Below are positions 46,701 through 52,073 of a stretch of 64,000 bases of DNA, piece after piece; positions within the stretch are counted from its first letter, which is position 1; each line of letters begins with the position of its first letter. Under the pieces are notes generated by a model. That model made no database searches. It worked only from the letters and a program-made list of their open reading frames with translations, and was not told the origin of the DNA. This DNA comes from Dactylorhiza incarnata (taxonomy: Eukaryota > Streptophyta > Magnoliopsida > Asparagales > Orchidaceae). The stretch spans positions 186,001 through 250,000 of the forward strand of contig JAWHQI010000502.1 in assembly GCA_033032865.1 (NCBI GenBank). Direction: 5' to 3'. The translations under genes and the position numbers were made by a program.

Positions 46701-49131
46701 TCCGTGTCAGTGAGGACCTTGCTGAGGTAGTAGATTGGCCGCTGGATTCCTCCTTCGTCTTTGACGAGCACCGAGCTGAGGGCGGTCGGAGACACCGCCA
46801 GGTACAGGTACAGGACTTCTCTGGGGACAGGCTTTGAGAGGAGCGGAGGCAAGGCCAGGTACTGCTTGAGGAGCTCGAAGGTCGTTTGGCACTCATCCGT
46901 CCATTGGAACCCTGAGTTGTATCCCCCCCCCCCGGGAGAATCTTGAAGAAGGGAAGGTACTTGTCTCCCGTCCGTGCCAGGAAACGAGAGAGTGTGGTGA
47001 TCCTCCCATTTAGACGTTGCACCTCCTTGATGGAGCGAGGTGGCGACATATCCTCCAGCACCTTGATCTTCTCGGAGTTTGGCCCAATACCCTGATGGGT
47101 TACCATGAAACCCAGAAACTTCTTTGTCGTCACACCAAACGCGCATTTGCTAGGATTGAGCCGCATCTGAAAACGACGAAGGAGCAGAAAACACTTTTCA
47201 AGATCTTTCAAGTGGTCGCGACGGGGGACGCTCTTCACCAACATGTCGTCCACGTATACCTTCATCGTATACCCGATGAGGTCTTTGAACACCTTGTTCC
47301 TCAATCTTTGGTAGGTAGCTCCGGCATTTTTGAGGCCGAATGGCATCACATTGTAGCAGTATGCTCCTCCAGTGTTGGTTTGGAAAGCGGTGTGCTCTTC
47401 GTCCGCAGGATTCATCCTTATCTGGTTGTACCCCAAGTATGCATTCATGAAGTTGAGGAGCTCGTGATCGGTTGTCGCGTCGGCGAGCTGATCGATCCTT
47501 GGAAGTGGGAAGTTGTCCTTCGGGCATGCCTGGTTGAGGTTGTTGTAGTCGACGCACATCCGTCATTTCCCAGAGGCCTTCTTCATCATGGCCACATTGG
47601 CGAGTCATGTGGGGTACTCAGCTTCGCGGATAAATTGTGCCTTTGGGAGATTTGTCACCTCCTCTTCGATCGCATTGAGTCGCTCGGGGGCGAAGTTTCA
47701 TTTATTCTAGATCACTAGCGTGCATACAAGATTAATATTTAAAGAATGAAGAACGACTTGCGGGTCTACCCCGGGCATGTCTTATGAGCCCCAAGCAAAG
47801 ACGTCCTCATTTGCACGAAGGAAAACTGTGTATTCCTCCCGCTCCTCCTGAGATAAGAGGGACCCGACCTGCACGACCCGGGTCGGATCCCGTTGGTAGA
47901 GCGGCACTTCCACAAGACCTTCAATGGGCGTCATGCGCTGCAAAGTAGCTTCGTCTCGCAGATCGAAGTTGTCGATGCTGAGGGTGATCGCCTTTACCGG
48001 CTGAGCCTGCATCAGATAGCAGGTTTGCGTTGTTTCTTGGTTTCCCTGTAGGACTCCTATTCCTCCGGCGGTCGGGAACATCATGGCTATGTGCGGAATG
48101 GATGAGACTGCTCCAAAGATGGATTAGAGCGGCCTTCTGAAGATGGCATTATAGGCAGAACTCGACTCTACGATCACAAACTGGATGTTGTGAGTTGCTT
48201 GCCTTGGAAACTCGCCCAACGTGACCGGGAGGGTAATCATGCCCTGGACCGGAACATGGCGGTTGCCGAAGCTGTAGACGGGCCCTGTCATGGGGCTGAG
48301 GTGTTCTCTGGTGAGTTTCATACTCTGGAGAGTGGACAAGAATAATACATCGACAGAGCTCTCATTGTCGACCAGTATTCTCTTGACGTTGAAACAGGGG
48401 TCCCCAATCCTTGCGCTGATCACGAGCGGGTCTTGGTGTGGCAACCACAACCCCTCTAAGTCTCCGTCCTCGAAGGTGATTGTGGTATCTTGTCGGGTCT
48501 TATTATCTTCATGACCCCTCCCGGGTCTGGTGATGGAAAGGATTTGGAGGTGAGAACAGGAAACCCAGCTTTAATCTCGACTTCTCCCACCATTGGTCTA
48601 CCTCCAATCGCTCCCTGGGGTGCAGGAGGCTGGTCTCTTACTGGTCTGGCCGGTGCTTGCTGATTGGGCACCTAGCCCTGCAGGAATCTTCCAAGGAGCC
48701 TTTGTCGAACAAGGCGCTCGATCTCCTCCTTCAACTTGGAGCATTCTTCAGTGTTGTGGCCAGTTCCACGGTGGAACTCGCAGTACTTCGACTAGTCGTC
48801 CATGTGGTTCGGGGGGAGTGCTCTTGGCATTTGGAACGTCGGATTGTCTTCGATGGCGTAGAGTACGTTGGTTCGGGACATGTTCTGAGGAGTGTAAACT
48901 CGAGGCAGTCGGGGACCCTAATCTCTCTGGGGGTCTCGGCGACGCTCCTCCTGCCTTCTGGGGGCCTGCTCCTGCCCCCTCTTTCTCTTCTGGGTTCCTT
49001 CGAACTGTTGGCGGTGTGCTTTGATTGCTTCATCGACATCGATCTGAACTTCGACTGATGCACGAGGTTTAGATAATTGGGCACCGTCTCCCTCATCAGT
49101 GCTGAATAGAAGCGGAGCGGCTTAGGCAGAG

Positions 49132-49162
<31 letters not shown>

Positions 49163-50584
49163 AAAATGTCTCGCAGAAGCTCGGGATCGACCCCTGGGAT
49201 TTGTCGTGCCTCAGCAGTGAAGCGGCGGAAAAAGTCTTTGAGGGTCTCACACTCGTTCTGGCGGATCTCTGAAAGATGAGAGGGGTCTCAGAGGATTCTG
49301 CGGTTGGCGATGAACTGGTCCGTGAACTGTTGAGCCAATTCCGTAGAACTGTCGATGGCTCCTTCTCGTAGAGAATGGAACCAGGTGCGCGCTTGCCCCT
49401 TTAGTGTTGTCGAGAACACTTGGCATAGTAGTTGATCTGGAGCATTGTAAATCCTCATGATGGTGGTGAAGTGGTTGATATGCTCCAGTGGATCGTCCGT
49501 CCCGTCGAACGTCTCGATGATTGAAAGCTTGAAGCAATGCGGAATCGGATGCGCTAGAACCTGAGGCGTTAGCGGAGACCCGTGATGTAAAGGGCGGCGG
49601 GGGAAAGCGGCATGTCGCCCGACTTGTCCATATTCTTCTGCGATCACGTCGCGGATCTCTTAGCGAGTGAGTCTTCCAATATCTTGCATGAACCCTGCCA
49701 CTCCCGGGCGGTGGTGATGATGGTTGGCTTCGGGTTCTCTGGCCAGCCGGAATGGGTGTGTTGAACTGGACGCGTCAGATAATTCTTCTTCGGTGGCGTG
49801 ATGATCGCGAGCGGCGTGCTCAGTCGGAGCACGGCTCGAAGCCGGCGGAGGCAGGTTGTCAGGCTCAGGGGCACGGTCCGTTTGGCACGGCAGTAGCAGT
49901 CGCACAGCCGGAAGAGGCCATGCGGCGGCGGCCGCACAGCCGAGGCGCGACTGCACGGCCGGGGCAGACGCGCGGCGGGCGCCGTTGGGGCGCGTGTATG
50001 GTCTCGGCGCGGCGATGGTGGGCGGAGTGGTGCTACGGTAGTGGGCAGTTTCAGGGCGGTTTCCTCTTCGCCCACTAATGGCACCACTCATAATGGGGAA
50101 GTGTGGCTATTTGCACCCCCTCCCTTATAATGGAGAATTGCCTATTCGCAGCCCGATTTCCCCTATTTATTTAGGGGTACCCATCAATTACAATCCTATT
50201 CGAGCAAAATAGAGTTGAGGGATCATGTCCGATCAATTTGCATGTGCTCGGTTAACTAAATCCTAGGTATATTTCATGTTTTAGCGCGATTCTTTCTGAT
50301 AATTGGGTCATAAAGCAAATCGAGCAAAAGAATCGAAAAGAACTGGACCAATCCAAAACCTTTCTACCGGCGATCTTGCATGAACGCCTTCCCATGAGAA
50401 CAGGGGTAGCAGTCCATATCCTCCTCGTGCTCTGGGCCCGATCCACCATAGGTGGTAATCGAGACGGCGAGCTTCGTCGAAGAAAACCTGGCAGAAGAAA
50501 CACGTCGTTGCGATAAGGGAAAAGGATGGTGGGAATTAGATAAGCGGAGGCGATAAAGAAAGAGGTGCGTACTGTTGAGATCAT
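13647..50584 (-). CDS. YebC/PmpR (TACO1) family protein, six exons over 37 kb
   Basis: CDS = 50584-50360, 42703-42642, 15280-15124, 15035-14758, 14154-14034 and 13739-13647: 936 bases, 311 residues, with all phases matching. The N-terminus is a likely organelle transit region. It is followed by the YebC start block (MGRRSCKIAGRK, SRIGKEIVSAIKKGGPNP, VPKEIVERNIKKASDKGQEAF). Next come YEVYGFGGVGMVVQVLTDK, a strand-rich middle with DAGAEDIIEP, and the C-terminal VDDEAMDLNKELMSKLLELD. Length and order match plant YebC proteins such as Arabidopsis At2g25830 (family knowledge). Relatives act in organelle translation (mammalian TACO1 for COX1) or as bacterial regulators; here a mitochondrial or plastid role is inferred. 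Every family block is intact and no stop lies in the core, so selection has probably kept it. Introns 1 and 2 (7656 and 27361 bases) are full of retroelements. The start is uncertain (see exon 1). Confidence 0.93.
14034..14154 (-). CDS. YebC-family gene, exon 5
   Basis: 121 bases, acceptor GTGCAG|C, donor GAG|GTATGT. It encodes FYKIVISTENYSDILSKLRD and on to ELLPLSPIE, the start of the C-terminal domain. Confidence 0.92.
14758..15035 (-). CDS. YebC-family gene, exon 4
   Basis: 278 bases, acceptor TTCAG|GTT, donor AAG|GTAGTC. It encodes VYGFGGVGMVVQVLTDKITR, the central domain, DAGAEDIIEP and an acidic loop. The 88-base intron 3 before it is of normal plant size. Confidence 0.93.
15124..15280 (-). 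CDS. YebC-family gene, exon 3
   Basis: 157 bases after acceptor ATGCAG|G. It completes Ala from exon 2, then reads IKKGGPNPSSNTVLAAVLEK and ends with FIEKFYE. The donor GAG|GTGGTT is weak. It sits 98 bases from the start of a copia LTR (15379) in the 27-kb intron 2. Confidence 0.92.
15379..16310 (+). mobile_element. Ty1/copia relic in intron 2
   Basis: A short LTR (15379-15514, TGTATAG...TTTTACA) is followed at once by the primer-binding site TGGTATCAGAGC (15515-15526), complementary to initiator Met-tRNA. Downstream, 15822-16040 holds a copia protease remnant with WIVDSGTTNHIT. A gag-pre-integrase remnant (SNGLYILDLPT) lies near 16190-16250. Frames are broken and integrase and reverse transcriptase are absent. 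No 3' LTR found. Confidence 0.8.
16311..18588. other. AT-rich intron DNA with diverged repeats
   Basis: No intact gene. Two diverged copies of one segment lie at about 16389-16520 and 17950-18080 (shared TATACCAAACTTAATG). Short tandem repeats of about 20 bp (GACAACAAGTCTTGA-like) fill 17280-17365. The part from about 17400 to 18588 probably belongs to the 5' LTR of Gypsy-C, whose primer-binding site is at 19042. I cannot place its left edge. Confidence 0.4.
18589..18995. mobile_element. hAT-type MITE, 407 bp
   Basis: Inverted ends are CAAGGTTTTAAATGTCGG and CCGACATTTAAAACCTTG. They are flanked by a perfect 8-bp duplication ATCTTTAG (18581-18588 and 18996-19003). The interior is rich in ATGTCGG motifs. 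It carries no coding sequence and sits in the presumed Gypsy-C LTR. Confidence 0.93.
19042..19462 (+). pseudogene. Gypsy-C, primer-binding site and start of gag
   Basis: TTGGTATTAGAGTAGAGTT at 19042 looks like a Met-tRNA primer site. A decayed gag follows: RYPRTEFPTFNGECIKDWIY and VALIHLEGQ (about 19318-19462). The frame is interrupted by a solo LTR at 19463 and resumes at 20432. Confidence 0.75.
19463..20431 (+). mobile_element. Solo LTR inserted in Gypsy-C gag
   Basis: TG...CA ends (TGAGGGAGATCC to CTGCATCA) with perfect 5-bp duplication CAAGG (19458-19462 and 20432-20436). It is related to the LTRs of elements A and B: GACTCCTTGGGT near 19780, and an intron-like GTAAGT (20072) to TTGCAG (20181) before GATTTATTCGTCG. 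A C tract of about 22 bases lies at 19733-19754. No internal region is left, so this is a product of LTR-LTR recombination. Confidence 0.9.
20432..21087 (+). pseudogene. Gypsy-C gag, middle part
   Basis: Continues gag after the solo LTR with KALHWHKVFFKNN, then a helical capsid part (AYQDEFNELLNKIHMSEEYA, 20600-20880). A zinc-knuckle-like end follows, RAKGLCFWCDKKSTPDHKCA (20955-21030). It has stops and at least one frameshift at the join with 19462. Element A interrupts it at 21088. Confidence 0.8.
21088..22445 (+). mobile_element. 5' LTR of element A
   Basis: 1358 bp. TATAAATAG at 21322-21330 is the likely promoter. The transcript leader then meets a plant-type donor TTGG|GTAAGTTA (21446) and an acceptor AACTGCAG (22228), which would remove 783 bases inside the LTR. 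That stretch holds a Pro/Ser/Ala-rich ORF and GCAGCC-type repeats (21540-21625). The primer-binding site TTGGTATCGGAGCCAGGTTG follows the LTR end at 22447. Confidence 0.9.
22515..25254 (+). pseudogene. Gag plus integrase-tail polyprotein of element A
   Basis: The N-terminal Arg/Asp/Tyr-rich part starts at 22515 and shifts frame near 22790. The capsid (Retrotrans_gag) lies at about 22830-23340, with SYWLEDMEYYLDHFEVFGE, CQRYLPSSYRSRLLDQLFSL and EYMDRFDELVVRSDI. It is cut by TAG at 22970-22972 where element B has CAG. A long Pro/Asp/His-rich linker follows. From about 24560 comes an integrase C-terminal part (GNKSCKSHADVHW, GTNAYELDIPTSMG, FNVENLTP). After a frameshift near 25030 a chromodomain-like tail follows (LVCRYLVCWRGRPFTDDTW, 25080-25150). 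Capsid would package RNA; the tail would steer integration (inferred). No RT, RNase H or catalytic integrase residues are present. Confidence 0.8.
25369..25378 (+). promoter_or_regulatory. Polypurine tract of element A
   Basis: CCGGGGAGAT directly before the 3' LTR, the usual primer position for plus-strand DNA synthesis. Confidence 0.7.
25379..26796 (+). mobile_element. 3' LTR of element A
   Basis: 1418 bp, same ends as the 5' LTR. It is longer mainly through extra units in the CCTTCCTGCAGCCAGCCGCA tract (25845-25985). The intron-like signals are kept (donor 25738, acceptor 26579). Confidence 0.92.
26797..27251 (+). pseudogene. Gypsy-C, end of gag and start of reverse transcriptase
   Basis: After the CAAGG duplication the host frame goes on with GPIQYNYVHTAFRGGDL. 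Near 27150-27251 it shows the start of a gypsy reverse transcriptase: RLPHVRSHQHQIELK and IRPYRY. The protease part is not recognisable. It ends where element B begins (27252). Confidence 0.7.
27252..30171 (+). mobile_element. Element B, left part (relative of A)
   Basis: The LTR 27252-28525 begins TGATGCGGATC, ends GCGTCA and is followed by TTGGTATCAAAGGTAGG, a decayed primer site. GGTAT (27247-27251) would be its left target duplication. A capsid ORF at 28936-29748 matches that of A (SYWLMDMKYYLDHLELFGE, RYLSSSYRSRLLEQLFSL) and keeps CAG where A has TAG. The linker runs on to DEFWE and stops at 30171, where Tat2 starts. The right part continues at 41182. The LTR also carries a donor (27643) and acceptor (28291). 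Confidence 0.85.
28936..29748 (+). pseudogene. Capsid ORF of element B
   Basis: 271 codons of gypsy gag (Retrotrans_gag). It is intact over the capsid domain and then out of frame with the later linker (29830-30219). Comparison with A shows both come from one source. It is without pol and probably not functional. Confidence 0.75.
30172..30189 (-). mobile_element. 18-base remnant of the Tat2 3' LTR
   Basis: Plus-strand GAATACCGGGGTTGTAGA nearly equals the right end of the 5' LTR (GAATACTGGGGTTGTACA at 41181). Read on the minus strand it follows GAGCGGGGATTG, a fitting polypurine tract at 30190-30201. Only the first bases of the 3' LTR are left. Confidence 0.65.
30305..30312 (+). promoter_or_regulatory. 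TATA box of the antisense ORF of Tat2
   Basis: TATAAATA, 82 bases before the ATG at 30387, followed by a CT-rich leader. Its position and context match the TATA box of the Tat1 antisense ORF (1286). Confidence 0.55.
30387..32828 (+). pseudogene. Antisense extra ORF of Tat2, decayed
   Basis: It starts MSKREEIPARLKASQATQ and is split into several exons. A C tract (30570-30583) disturbs the first. The later part parallels Tat1: FLRQKVDSLPPVPQGE (about 31560-31615), acceptor TTTGCAG at 31695, NRISCSSLLPSWVESD with a helical stretch (31904-32293), intron 32416-32489, and a last coiled-coil/acidic exon 32490-32828. A single-base change in a C run near 31848 shifts the frame, and a stop at 32291-32293 interrupts the helix. 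The N-terminal exon does not match that of Tat1, so this ORF has diverged or recombined there. Function unknown; the family is the 'putative gypsy-type' ORF of Tat elements. Confidence 0.6.
33095..34561 (-). mobile_element. Truncated Ty1/copia element inside Tat2
   Basis: The LTR lies at 34007-34561 (minus strand TGTTGGAGCC to TTCTCACA). The Met-tRNA primer site TGGTATCAGAGC follows (34006-33995), and gag begins at 33859. The element stops about 33095, where Tat2 sequence returns. Protease, integrase and RT are absent. No matching target duplication is seen because the left end is broken. Confidence 0.88.
33098..33859 (-). CDS. Copia gag (UBN2-type) ORF
   Basis: 254 codons from ATG at 33859. 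The leader is Ser/Thr-rich, then the copia capsid pattern follows: KLTGSNYPDWSVSFTFLLRS, WDASDALVRTWLANSL, TAWNHLAALYYKGA, and later FQELLVVCYLLRLPESYN and SPTLDATAARV. This domain would form the particle that packages the RNA. The ORF is open but ends in Gly/Arg-rich sequence at the truncation, before any complete zinc knuckle. The frame has no stop, suggesting this insert is younger than its host Tat2. Confidence 0.82.
   Translation of the reverse strand: MGTPSETVLTSTPVATPASTSTTSISTSGNLGTSSKLTGSNYPDWSVSFTFLLRSQCKRHHFTDDPPLKGSATFDDWDASDALVRTWLANSLSDECLPIIRHDETVKTAWNHLAALYYKGAKTSRIYTLYADLFARPTMDPTTAYQEVQALGAELLQNRPFSADLAEQHKHFQELLVVCYLLRLPESYNMIRQQILGEADSPTLDATAARVSVVTSLLQRPLLSSPPTESFAHRAERGHPGGRGGSIGDRCYL
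34562..35065. other. Tat2 internal DNA, no gene seen
   Basis: Tat2 sequence resuming after the copia insert. CGAGC-rich, probably the 3' region of the antisense ORF. No ORF is convincing. Confidence 0.4.
35066..35735. repeat. 95-96-bp tandem array, 7 copies, in Tat2
   Basis: The core CTCTCCGCGAGAT recurs at 35072, 35167, 35262, 35358, 35454, 35550 and 35646. Because the later unit is 96 bases, divisible by three, it stays open in several frames and gives misleading repeat ORFs on both strands. The part CTAGTGAGAGCCCGGCAGCG resembles the 83-bp unit of Tat1 (CTAGATGAGAGCCTGGTCAG). Confidence 0.95.
35806..37956 (-). pseudogene. Pol of Tat2: RT, RNase H, second RNase H, integrase core deleted
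   Basis: RT starts with KLLQAGFVSEIQYP and CVDFSLLNKSCPKD (37800-37600). A G/C run at 37548-37557 and stops break the palm region. It resumes with MPFGLKNAGATFQRMMDR and the active-site YVDD (37389-37400). RNase H follows in another frame (FEWTPACEKAFQALKEQL, 37104-36514). Then comes a second, archaeal-type RNase H (TNNQAEYEAVIAGLRLAREL, 36517-36014), a Tat trait. Immediately after it the sequence jumps to the integrase tail (FDKHI, then KLNPN and DDLKRLYP, 36014-35806). The zinc-binding and DDE parts are absent. The jump point lies in KRWMARCFDKH, resembling KRRLAKYFDKH of intact integrase in Tat1. Confidence 0.85.
37984..40444 (-). pseudogene. Gag-protease of Tat2
   Basis: It starts ATG at 40444 (MVGDDEREAGFGGSPPPDAP). 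A frameshift near 39980 leads to the capsid (PLPEGFSESTMTLYTGKDDP, HLQWFEDM). TGA at 39796-39798 stands for a Trp. Capsid continues with SLTRYVDRFQEEVLLIQEVP, then an Arg/Gly-rich nucleocapsid and a single zinc-knuckle-like YCDFHEEDGHATATCPEF. Retroviral-type aspartic protease follows (RILVDNGSSVNVIF, active-site DNGS near 38701-38733, and NAIFGRPL). A Glu-rich tail ends at 37984. One long open stretch (39786-37984, 600 codons) is intact. Gag and protease would build and mature the particle. Confidence 0.88.
40502..41181 (-). mobile_element. 5' LTR of Tat2
   Basis: 680 bp. The plus strand begins TGTTGAAACC and ends GGTTGTACA, as in Tat1. A TATA box CTATAAATAG lies at 40798-40807 on the minus strand. 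The primer-binding region TGGTGCGGTGAGC adjoins at 40485-40498. The host flank (element B) resumes at 41182. Confidence 0.88.
41182..41577 (+). pseudogene. Element B, right part
   Basis: It matches element A downstream of the linker: EPPD, a His-rich stretch, then GNKSYKSHVDARWQ and RIRTVRLRGRP (41400-41560), the start of the integrase C-terminal part. It breaks off near 41570. The rest of the tail and the 3' LTR are missing. Confidence 0.8.
41578..42641 (-). other. Transposon-poor end of YebC intron 2
   Basis: AT-rich DNA without recognised elements, next to exon 2. It probably represents original intron sequence. No ORF seen. Confidence 0.5.
42642..42703 (-). CDS. YebC-family gene, exon 2
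   Basis: 62 bases. The acceptor is TGCATGCAG|GAT and the donor GC|GTAAGC is near-ideal. It encodes DAQNLKKMKRNSRIGKEIVS plus two bases of the next codon. It aligns residue for residue, without gaps, with the family stretch usually written GAQDxKKAKLYxRIGKEVVS. Several normally conserved positions differ (G to D, A to M, L to R, Y to N), so this exon has drifted. Confidence 0.88.
42831..43066 (+). repeat. Dispersed repeat, copy 1
   Basis: It starts TTGTTGCGGGTTGCTCCACG and includes TTTTAACGTGGAAAACCCG and GTGCCGACCAATATCCA. It is similar, in the opposite direction, to 56588-56848. It is probably part of an LTR or other element I cannot name. Confidence 0.6.
43349..43565. repeat. 24-bp GC-rich minisatellite in the Tat3 3' region
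   Basis: The unit GGAAGGAGCCGTGCGGCGGCGACC is repeated about six times exactly, with variant units before it. The period is divisible by three, so open frames appear on both strands; I do not take them as genes. Similar motifs (CATGCGGCGGCGGCCGCACAG) occur near the gag start of Tat3 at 49918-49940. Confidence 0.9.
43770..44690. repeat. 113-117-bp tandem array, about 8 copies, in Tat3
   Basis: Units start with GACCGCGA at 43770, 43885, 44002, 44116, 44233, 44350, 44463 and 44578. The shared core includes GGCAGGGCGTAGGCTTGTTG and GTTCGAACCAATAGCGCGGC. It lies directly after the integrase end, as in the other two Tat elements, but its sequence is unrelated to theirs. Confidence 0.95.
44785..48084 (-). 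pseudogene. Pol of Tat3 (RT, two RNase H domains, integrase)
   Basis: The connecting region begins at 48084. RT carries CVDYNNLNQACPKDNFPLPR (from 47559), MPFGLKNAGATYQRL and YVDD at 47245-47256. A frameshift falls in a C/G run at 46927-46936. RNase H follows (GFQWTDECQTTFELLKQY, YYLSKVLTDTETR). The second RNase H has NNIAEYEALNVGLRLAID and HTDSQLVVSQVEGDYG (46354-45938). Integrase carries a CKSCQL zinc pair, GIDLL, TADNDTQF and, with a stop inside it, AHPQTNG. Its tail (LSPSWEGPYVF, NAQNLRRFY) ends at 44785. At least five stops and two frameshifts break it. All domains are present in order, unlike Tat1 and Tat2. Confidence 0.87.
48124..50091 (-). pseudogene. Gag-protease of Tat3
   Basis: ATG at 50091. 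The leader is Ala/Pro/Arg-rich. After a stop at 49660-49662 the same frame enters the capsid (CFKLSIIETFDGTDDPLEHI, MRIYNAPDQLLCQVFSTTLK, ARTWFHSL). A run of about 29 C (49132-49160) breaks the frame after DIFRG. A zinc-knuckle remnant (CEFHRGTGHNTEEC) lies near 48745-48790. Protease at 48450-48124 reads RILVDNESSVDVLF. The active-site motif, normally D-N/S-G-S, has Glu (codon 48361-48363), so it would be inactive. Confidence 0.85.
50241..50359 (-). other. Start of YebC intron 1
   Basis: Short stretch between exon 1 and the Tat3 right edge. The donor is AAG|GTTTTGG. Confidence 0.5.
50360..50584 (-). CDS. YebC-family gene, exon 1
   Basis: 75 codons from ATG (50584-50582) to AAG|GTTTTG at 50360. 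It encodes a basic, Ser/Arg-rich leader and ends MGRRSCKIAGRK, the family's first conserved block. A second ATG at 50675 opens another frame through the same DNA (50675-50364), and its product also looks like a transit peptide (SSARFSSTKLAVS). Only the 50584 frame reaches the conserved block. Either the real start is 50584, or an indel has shifted an older, longer leader out of frame. Confidence 0.8.
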
Positions 50585-50809
50585 ACGGTTTCGGGAGCGA
50601 GATGAAGGAGAAGAGAGTGCTCGAAATGGAGGCCTTGTGGAAAACTGATCCGATAGTTCTTGCTGTGGAAGACATTCTCTCCGACTCTCTCAGTCGGATA
50701 AGCCTGCTCGGACAGGAGCAGTGTCTGCGAAATCTCAGGGCGATCGAGCGCTCCAGCGAATCGGGCGATCACTCGGAGCGCTCACCGCAGTGATCAATTA
50801 TATTTTTGA
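50585..50809 (-). promoter_or_regulatory. 5' UTR and proximal promoter of the YebC-family gene
   Basis: It carries an upstream ATG (50675-50673) whose frame overlaps exon 1. An AT-rich patch (minus-strand AAATATAATTG near 50800) may serve as a TATA element. It is directly bordered by a MITE at 50810. Placement is inferred from exon 1. Confidence 0.4.
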
Positions 50810-51030
50810 AAAACCGTTTGGCGCAGTTTTTTGCTTTGGTAGGTTAGGACAAAAATATCACCATCATAAATTGCATGTTTGTCAAGACAATGACCGTGAC
50901 CATCGTCCGAGAAAAAAACTAATTTTAAACATAAACGTTTGATGAAGTTCCTTATGTGAAGTCTGACGTTCACGAATGACGGTTCATAACCACATCATTC
51001 ACGGCGGAGACCGCAGTGCCAAAGAGAGCC
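50810..51030. mobile_element. MITE of the 'GGCTC-TTTGG' family, copy b
   Basis: About 220 bp: AAACCGTTTGGCGCAG at one end, GTGCCAAAGAGAGCC at the other. The interior matches copy a at 8997 (GATGAAGTTC, GTGAAGTC, GTTCACGAATGACGG). It sits about 135 bases upstream of the first ATG of the YebC gene. Confidence 0.7.
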
Positions 51031-51184
51031 TTAGCTTCTTTTATCATTTTCATGATTAACCAAGGGTTTACATTTATGCTTCATCTTTATTTTGATAAAA
51101 ATTACACCACTTTTTTACCGCTCTAAACTTCTATTTGGGGTATTTTTTGAATATCACAATCTCATCGCTCCATTCTCATCGCTC

Positions 51185-51430
51185 TTAGGCTATATTTGGC
51201 GCGGCGATGGCGTTTCTCCCGGCGGGTGCAAATTTGGATTTCGAACCGGAGGACGGAGATGGAGGATCGAAACGGAGCTTTTTGCTCCATTTCTCATGGC
51301 GCGGCGGGTGCAAACACGGCAAACGCCGCCGTCGGGCGTTTGTTTACCCGCCTTGCGGCGGCGTTTGCCGCAAACGCCACCCGCCACCGCCGCCCGCCAC
51401 CGCCGCGCCAAATGAAGCCTTATTCCCACA
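51185..51430. mobile_element. Foldback MITE, GC-rich arms
   Basis: Left TTAGGCTATATTTGGCGCGG and right end CCGCGCCAAATGAAGCCTTA are inverted repeats. The interior is GC-rich, with GGCGGGTGCAAA and CAAACGCC motifs on opposite strands that extend the hairpin. The ORFs here overlap on both strands and are by-products of base composition. Confidence 0.75.
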
Positions 51431-51467
51431 GCTCTCACTCTCACACCCTAGCAAGTAGACCCTAAAG

Positions 51468-51623
51468 CTCCGTTTGGCACGGCAATAGCGGTCGCGAGCA
51501 CGGTGGTTATAACCCATCGTTAGTGAACGTCCTACCTCACCTAAGGAACTTCATTCATTTTTATGTTCGAAACTAATTTTTATTCAAACTAATCGGAGCA
51601 AAAACGCGACACCAAAGAGAGCC
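51468..51623. mobile_element. MITE of the 'GGCTC-TTTGG' family, copy c
   Basis: GCTCCGTTTGGCACGGC at the left, ACACCAAAGAGAGCC at the right. Shorter than copies a and b, with the interior in the opposite sense. A further partial copy lies at about 51735-51935. Confidence 0.65.
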
Positions 51624-51734
51624 AAAGTCAATTTTGCATATATGAAAATATGTTAAAAAGAGAGAAAGAAAGGGAGAGAGAGAGAGTTAAAATAACTGAG
51701 AGCAATTATGAAGAGAAAATAACTTTTTATTCGT

Positions 51735-51935
51735 GAATGGCCGTCGTGAACGTGATGGTCATGAACCGTCATTCGTGAATGGCCAACCTCACCTAAAAAA
51801 ATTCATGCATTTTGTGCTCAAAACTAGTTTATCTTCCCGATAGCGGTCATAACCTTTGTCTTGCCAAACATAAAATTTATGATAATTACGTTTTTGACCC
51901 AACTCACAGGAGCAAATAAGCCGCCCCAAACAAAA
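51735..51935. mobile_element. MITE of the same family, partial copy d
   Basis: It contains GTCATGAACCGTCATTCGTG, CTAGTTTATCTTCCCGATAG and GCCAAACATAAAATTTATGA, as in the other copies but in reverse order and with degraded ends. Confidence 0.45.
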
Positions 51936-52073
51936 CCCTTATCTCAGCAGATGTAGCGGGTTTAAACATTTCAATTTTTTTTTATAAAGGTCGACATTGA
52001 TGAAATTTTTATAACGGAATTTGATGAAATTTTTTATAACAGAATTTGATGAAATTCATTTACTTAGCTATAA

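Larger units (their letters stand above)
43349..50240 (-). mobile_element. Tat3: Tat-type gypsy element in YebC intron 1
   Basis: From right to left: gag (50091), protease, RT, RNase H, second RNase H, integrase (to 44785), a tandem array of about 116 bp and a 24-bp minisatellite. It is a different family from Tat1 and Tat2 by protein sequence. I find no LTR pair: the right flank changes to intron sequence by about 50240 and the left edge is unclear, so both ends are approximate. Confidence 0.8.

Noticed and set aside
51190..51465. Overlapping ORFs in the GC-rich foldback
   Set aside because: A hairpin sequence is open on both strands; no family similarity.
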